Positions 6,083 through 10,030 of a DNA stretch of 10,030 nucleotides are shown here, piece by piece (within the stretch, counting starts at the first letter, position 1; every line of letters begins with the position of its first letter). The position numbers and the translations under genes were made by a program. The notes below the pieces were generated by a model that ran no database searches, was not told the DNA's origin, and saw nothing but the letters and a program-made list of their open reading frames with translations. The DNA is from Planctomycetota bacterium. Its GTDB lineage: Bacteria; Planctomycetota; Planctomycetia; Planctomycetales; Planctomycetaceae. Location of the stretch: NCBI GenBank assembly GCA_026692825.1, contig JAPLOC010000078.1, positions 17,022 through 27,051 on the forward strand, in the 5' to 3' direction.

Positions 6083-6156
6083 GCTCCCGTAGCTCAGTTG
6101 GATAGAGCGGCGGTTTCCTAAACCGCAGGTCGTGAGTTCGAATCTCGCCGGGGGTA
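6083..6156 (+). tRNA. tRNA-Arg, anticodon CCT
   Basis: This 74-nt cloverleaf decodes AGG. Its parts are acceptor GCTCCCG/CGGGGGT, D-arm GCTC/GAGC with loop AGTTGGATA, anticodon stem GCGGT/ACCGC with loop TTCCTAA (anticodon CCT at 6117-6119), variable loop AGGTC, T-arm GTGAG/CTCGC with loop TTCGAAT, and discriminator A at 6156. All stems pair. The acceptor has a T3-G70 wobble and an unusual G1-T72 pair, and the T-stem has one T-G wobble. CCA is not encoded and CTTTT follows directly, which may help end the transcript. Confidence 0.93.
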
Positions 6157-6238
6157 CTTTTGTATAGATGTTGGAGAATCCGTTGTGTGGAATTTATACC
6201 GTGAGCGGCACGAATTGAGACATTTCGCGCCCGAGACC

Positions 6239-6259
6239 CCTGTCCCCTTGCGGGGCAGG
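6239..6259. repeat. Short palindromic element downstream of the tRNA
   Basis: CCTGTCCC (6239-6246) pairs with GGGGCAGG (6252-6259) around a 5-nt loop; one pair is a G-T wobble. It stands alone in intergenic DNA, is not followed by a T-run, and is of the same GC-rich palindrome type as the element in the gluQ 3' end. A role as a dispersed REP-like repeat is inference. Confidence 0.45.
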
Positions 6260-6383
6260 TGAATGAGATCGAAGGCTAACCCCGGGTGCCGGCACTTGGA
6301 ACTCGTCCAAAATCAATTTCGTGGTTTGTAAAAACACAGGGGCAAATCGAATGATCAGCGGTTGTTCCACGTCGCCGACGGCG

Positions 6384-6675
6384 GATGCCGGTGGCAGGTC
6401 AAGATAGGTTTTCAAGGGACTGCCAATGCGTTCCATGAATTCCGAGGCGTCCTCCGTTGGTTGACTCCTGGGGAAACGCCATTGATTCGCTACGGGACGT
6501 TGCGGCGTCGGACGCAACAATTCGGGAATCCCCTGATCGCAAGCGGGTGCGTTTGGAGTGCGGGAGCTTGTTCCGGCTGATCCTTCATCTTCCCTCGACG
6601 TGCGGAGGATAGCCCTAAACTCATGGACCGCATTGGCCATTCCTTGAAAACCTAGCTTCACCCGCCGCTGGCCCC
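6384..6675. repeat. Large imperfect inverted repeat, 73-bp arms
   Basis: The left arm (6384-6456) and the reverse complement of the right arm (6603-6675) align without gaps. By hand count they match at 55 of 73 positions (about 75%), including stretches such as TAGGTTTTCAAGG and CCAATGCG. The spacer is 146 bp. Similarity drops to background just outside the arms. The two arms read as related peptides in one orientation (KIGFQGTANAFHEFR and KLGFQGMANAVHEFR). The stretch 6157-6904 otherwise has no supported gene; a 216-codon minus-strand open frame across it has biased, low-complexity composition and no family features. The arms may be two diverged copies of a dispersed repeat or fragments of a dead gene. 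Confidence 0.7.
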
Positions 6676-6904
6676 CGCGACGCATTTCGACACTCGCCGT
6701 GCCGACCGTCCGCAAAACAAACAGTAGGAAACAACTACCCACTTGAATACCAAAATTTGGCGGCTTTTCCGGTGGCAGCGCCCGTTGACGCTCGCACGGC
6801 CGACTCCCGTTGGTCGCTGGCCGTGGCACCCTTCTGGAATTCAAGCAGGTCGTTGATGCGAGCTTGCGATCACGAGCTGTGGGAGCCGCGTGTACAGGTC
6901 GACA

Positions 6905-9079
6905 CTATTTCTCACCGTTTGGAATCGCCGCTTCGAAATCCGCGGTCGTGGTTTTGATCACCAGGTCTTCGACTGCCACCCCGGCTCCCGCAACCTGAAG
7001 TCCCAGTCGGCCGCCGGTCCGTTCATAGGCCCGGCAACTCAGAGCGTGCGCGTCGTTCACGAAACACTCGATCGTCGTTCCCAAGACGAATGCGCGAATC
7101 GTGATCAGGTGGTCTGTCGGTAAACTGACCGGGCGACGGTAGCGGAATTTGTCGCCGCGCAGTTCCACCTCTCCTTGGGCCGGACGTAGGATCAGCCGAT
7201 ACCCCGACTCCAACCCAGGACCGTCGCGGAAGACCAGCGCACACTCCGTGTCCATTCTCAACCGAAGTGTCGCGTCGAGCAGGTAATTGTCGGGAGCGGG
7301 CCAACTGACGCGCGAACCGGTCGCGGCTCCGTTCAATTTCAATTCCCCCGAAGGGAGGACCGTCACTTTCGAATCGGACAAAGTCTTCTCCGGATCCTTC
7401 GATCGAAACACCGTTTTGTCGAACACCGCGACCACCTCGGGAACAGGGCGGGTCAACAGCTCGCCATCATTCCCGGCATAGACTTCTCGCGGGATCGATT
7501 GCGTTCCTCCCCAGCGAAACGCGCCGTCGTCCCGGTCCCCTTCCAGGTCGCGCAACCAGCCCGTCAAGACGTGCCGGCGACCATCGAACATCCGTTTGGC
7601 CGCGTAGAGAATGGGGGTGTCGAGCGCCTGATACGGTTCCTCTGACCAGGGGCCGGCGGGCGTATCAGCAGTACGGTACACCGTGACATTCTCGCTGGGG
7701 GAAACGATGAGATACCAGCGATTCCCGATCGGAAACATGTCGGGACATTCGGGGGTCAGTCGATAGCCGCCGGCGACTGGGGGACGCTGTTGCCACGAAA
7801 TCAAATCCTTCGACGTCGCCAGCCCGGTGACGGGAGACTGGTCACCTGCCCGACGGGCGCAGAGCAGCATCCAGAATGTCTGGTCGGCGTCGTTCCAAAA
7901 GACGAACGGGTCGCGAAAGTCCGGTCCTTGTTCGAGCGAATAATTCACGCCGTCCGCCGTGAAGGAATCGCCGGGAACCTTCGTCCACGCAATCAAATCG
8001 CGACTGGTCGCATGCATCACCTGTTCGCGAATTTTCAGCCGGGGATTCCAGCCCGTGTAGAAAATGTGGAACACTCCCTCCCGTTCGATCACGCTTCCGG
8101 TGAACACGTTTTCGCCGTCCGGCTCCGTCCGTTTTCCCAGCGGGAGCGCGTCGGGAAGTTCCTTCCAGTGGACCAGATCGCGGGAGACGACGTGTCCCCA
8201 GGGAGTTCCCCCTTCGCCCGCCCGCAGGTAGAAAATGTGATAGTCCCCCTTCCAATAGAAAGGGATGGTATCCGCGAGAGTTAGACCTTCGGGCCGATAA
8301 TGCACCGGCGACCGATAAGCCAGTTTCTGTTCCGGACGATCGATGGACTCGCGACGCACCAGGCACGCGAGGTCGGCGTCGTTTAACGCGCGATTCCACA
8401 GGGCGACTTCTTCGATTTCACCGGTGTGCTGAAAGAGGGTTTGCCCGGCGTCGGTCCATGCCCCAATCAGCAATGGTTCCTCATTCTCGTGCAGTGTACC
8501 GCGATGCCGGCTGGTGGCCATCCAGCGACCATCACAAAACAGTTCAATCCACTGGCCATCGTAACGCGCGACCAGATCGTGCCACGCGGTCCGGTCGATC
8601 GAGTCGACGAGGAAACTCGCACGACCAAAGCCAGCGTCGGTTCGTAGCTCAAACGCCACTTCCGGACACGGTTTCCCGGGGTACTGGCTGGCGAAGAAGT
8701 TGACGTTCATCTCTTCAACCGAGCCTCGTTTGGCGACAAACGCCTGGCGCCAACTCCCTTGCGAATCACGCAGGCGAACAAAAATCGTACAGGCATTTCC
8801 TGTGAGATTGAGTTTTGGACCCGCATCGAAATAAGCCGCATTGAGTGAAGCGACCCGGGCGTCCGGGCGGGCTCCCGTTCCGCGCGCGGGAAGATTCGAA
8901 TCGATCTTCCCCATCGGGGTGAGTGGCAGTTGACCTGGAGGGGAGACACCGGGCAGCCAGTGGGCGGTGGCGCTCTTCAGCAGATCCGTACGCTCGTCAC
9001 CCTCGGCGACGATCGCGTGACAGGCGATAAGTATCACGGCCAAGGGAAGGAACCGCCTGGCAAATCTTCTTACAATCAT
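6905..9079 (-). CDS. Secreted LamG-GH32 glycoside hydrolase
   Basis: This 724-residue enzyme is exported and probably cleaves fructosyl or similar glycosidic bonds. Residues 1-25 are a signal peptide (MIVRRFARRFLPLAVILIAC then HAIVA). Signal peptidase I could cut after A25, or LIAC could be a lipobox with C20. Residues 97-241 form a LamG/concanavalin-like carbohydrate-binding domain. Residues 255-536 are the five-bladed GH32 propeller, with D270 as probable nucleophile (in LADTIP), RDP at 389-391 (transition-state stabiliser) and ECPD with E444 as acid/base. Residues 541-711 form a beta-sandwich. The nucleophile motif departs from the usual WMNDPNG, so the substrate may not be sucrose, levan or inulin. 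I chose ATG 9079 because the signal peptide begins there and it lies 10 nt after the upstream stop; an ATG at 9196 would overlap that gene. Confidence 0.88.
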   Translation of the reverse strand: MIVRRFARRFLPLAVILIACHAIVAEGDERTDLLKSATAHWLPGVSPPGQLPLTPMGKIDSNLPARGTGARPDARVASLNAAYFDAGPKLNLTGNACTIFVRLRDSQGSWRQAFVAKRGSVEEMNVNFFASQYPGKPCPEVAFELRTDAGFGRASFLVDSIDRTAWHDLVARYDGQWIELFCDGRWMATSRHRGTLHENEEPLLIGAWTDAGQTLFQHTGEIEEVALWNRALNDADLACLVRRESIDRPEQKLAYRSPVHYRPEGLTLADTIPFYWKGDYHIFYLRAGEGGTPWGHVVSRDLVHWKELPDALPLGKRTEPDGENVFTGSVIEREGVFHIFYTGWNPRLKIREQVMHATSRDLIAWTKVPGDSFTADGVNYSLEQGPDFRDPFVFWNDADQTFWMLLCARRAGDQSPVTGLATSKDLISWQQRPPVAGGYRLTPECPDMFPIGNRWYLIVSPSENVTVYRTADTPAGPWSEEPYQALDTPILYAAKRMFDGRRHVLTGWLRDLEGDRDDGAFRWGGTQSIPREVYAGNDGELLTRPVPEVVAVFDKTVFRSKDPEKTLSDSKVTVLPSGELKLNGAATGSRVSWPAPDNYLLDATLRLRMDTECALVFRDGPGLESGYRLILRPAQGEVELRGDKFRYRRPVSLPTDHLITIRAFVLGTTIECFVNDAHALSCRAYERTGGRLGLQVAGAGVAVEDLVIKTTTADFEAAIPNGEK

Positions 9080-9089
9080 GGCGTTGTCA

Positions 9090-10030
9090 TCACGGGAGTG
9101 AATCGGGAGTTCGACGGTCTCCCAAACGAAGAATCTCGAACCGATAGGGATGTTGACTGCTTGACTCTGACGAGATCGGGCGGTCCCAGGGCTCATCCAG
9201 CCAAACCAGGGGGGGCAGTCTGGCGATCACCTCTTGGACCAATCGCAATCGGTCGGCGACTTCCCGTTGATCTGCGAAGTGTGGTTCACGCGTCGTTCGT
9301 TCGCCTATGACCACATAGGTGGCCGCGGGAATCGGTCCTCTTCCACTCGCAAAGCCCAGGTCTTGAATCGGGTGACACGAGACACCCGCCAGTCGCAGTT
9401 GAAACAGGAGAGCGGGTTCGCCGTAGATATAGACAACGGCTTGGTCGAGGCTCCCGCCGGCCGGCAACTCCAGATCGCCACGAATCACCTCCGCAACCTC
9501 GTGGGCGGCTTCCCGCATTCCAACCGAGGGGATTTTGCCATCGATTGGCGTTTGAACCCGTGCAGAAAGAAACAGGCCTCCCAGGAGGAGTGTGAGTCCA
9601 CCCAGAATGAATTGATGTGACCGCAGGGATCGACCGCCGGCATGCGCGATCGGCTTTTGGGCGACGAACGCTCCTGCCGCCAGCCACGAGACGACGAGCC
9701 AGGGGAGCGTGAGCCGGGGGTACGGCGTGTAGAACGGTGTCGCGAGTGACAGGCCGGCCAGCCAGGCGGCGGTCATCCAACTGGCCAGTGGGAGTCGGCC
9801 GGCACTATTCGAAGGGACGAGCAAGGTCGCTCCCCAGGCTGTTGCCAGGAGTCCCACGATCAAGATCGCACCTGTTCCGATCGCAGCGACCGCCAGTCCG
9901 ACGAGAATCCCCAGTTGCCATTTTCCGAAACGGTCACCCGTCAGTCGGCCAAACAACAAAACACAGGGCATCGCGATGGCAACCGAGAACCGCCCACCAG
10001 ATCCCTCCAGGTAGGTCAGCGCTTCGAACT
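9090..10030 (-). CDS. ArnT/PMT-like membrane glycosyltransferase, C-terminal part
   Basis: The frame is open from the window edge to TGA at 9092-9090, giving 312 visible residues; the N-terminus with the catalytic loop lies outside. Membrane helices fall at about visible residues 14-28, 36-60, 80-97, 106-124 and 138-156, followed by a soluble, probably extracytoplasmic domain to residue 312. The fragment TPFYTPYPRLTLPWL (97-111) and the opening YLEGSGGRFSVAIAMP resemble GT-C enzymes of the ArnT/dolichyl-phosphate-mannose mannosyltransferase type, which move a sugar from a polyprenyl phosphate to lipid or protein acceptors. An ATG at 9971 is an internal methionine, because the frame continues upstream without a stop. 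The GH32 gene starts 10 nt downstream, so the two are probably co-transcribed. The family call rests on topology and one motif; donor and acceptor are unknown. Confidence 0.7.
   Translation of the reverse strand, partial: FEALTYLEGSGGRFSVAIAMPCVLLFGRLTGDRFGKWQLGILVGLAVAAIGTGAILIVGLLATAWGATLLVPSNSAGRLPLASWMTAAWLAGLSLATPFYTPYPRLTLPWLVVSWLAAGAFVAQKPIAHAGGRSLRSHQFILGGLTLLLGGLFLSARVQTPIDGKIPSVGMREAAHEVAEVIRGDLELPAGGSLDQAVVYIYGEPALLFQLRLAGVSCHPIQDLGFASGRGPIPAATYVVIGERTTREPHFADQREVADRLRLVQEVIARLPPLVWLDEPWDRPISSESSSQHPYRFEILRLGDRRTPDSLP

Noticed and set aside
6194..6844. 216-codon minus-strand open frame downstream of the tRNA
   Set aside because: Low-complexity Pro/Arg/Ser composition, no start signal, no recognisable domain, and it passes through both arms of an inverted repeat and a hairpin. 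A decayed or novel gene is not excluded.
6083..6904. Integrative element attached at the tRNA gene
   Set aside because: I found no second copy of the tRNA 3' end in the window and no integrase; the inverted repeat alone is not enough.
9080..9196. Longer GH32 start at 9196
   Set aside because: It would place 39 polar residues before an obvious signal peptide and overlap the glycosyltransferase gene by more than 100 bp.

Overview
The window is GC-rich and tightly packed with genes. Several traits suggest a member of the Planctomycetota: a GntR/ABC cassette of the YtrA type, a LamG-GH32 secreted hydrolase next to an ArnT/PMT-like glycosyltransferase, few strong Shine-Dalgarno sites, and many short palindromic or heptameric intergenic repeats. 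This assignment is inference from style; no rRNA or marker protein is present to prove it.

Layout. (1) Positions 1-2499, minus strand: a four-gene operon of a GntR/YtrA-type repressor, an ABC ATPase, a six-helix ABC-2-like permease, and a small membrane protein cut by the window edge. Its promoter (TTGCCG, 17 bp, TATGAT) is covered by a perfect 9-bp inverted repeat that looks like the repressor's own operator. (2) Positions 2500-2965: intergenic DNA with three strong hairpins, then a promoter placed so that the next mRNA would be leaderless. (3) Positions 2966-4519, plus strand: a group II PLP-dependent decarboxylase. (4) Positions 4443-5396, minus strand: gluQ, glutamyl-Q tRNA(Asp) synthetase, whose 3' end runs 77 bp into the decarboxylase gene. 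(5) Positions 5593-5934, plus strand: a 113-residue protein of unknown function. (6) Positions 6083-6156: tRNA-Arg(CCT). (7) Positions 6157-6904: no convincing gene; it holds a hairpin and a 73-bp imperfect inverted repeat. (8) Positions 6905-10030, minus strand: a secreted LamG-GH32 hydrolase and, 10 nt upstream, the C-terminal part of a membrane glycosyltransferase that enters from beyond the window.

How the genes work together. The GntR/ABC/permease/membrane-protein set is one self-regulated export or envelope-stress unit; its substrate cannot be read from the sequence. The glycosyltransferase and GH32 pair probably share a transcript and may both act on surface or extracellular glycans. 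The decarboxylase, gluQ, the 113-residue protein and the tRNA look like independent single genes. I see no phage, CRISPR, toxin-antitoxin or biosynthetic cluster. The most unusual material is the repeats: two of them appear to have supplied new C-terminal tails to genes (the ABC ATPase and gluQ). The GH32 enzyme is also unusual because its nucleophile motif is non-standard.
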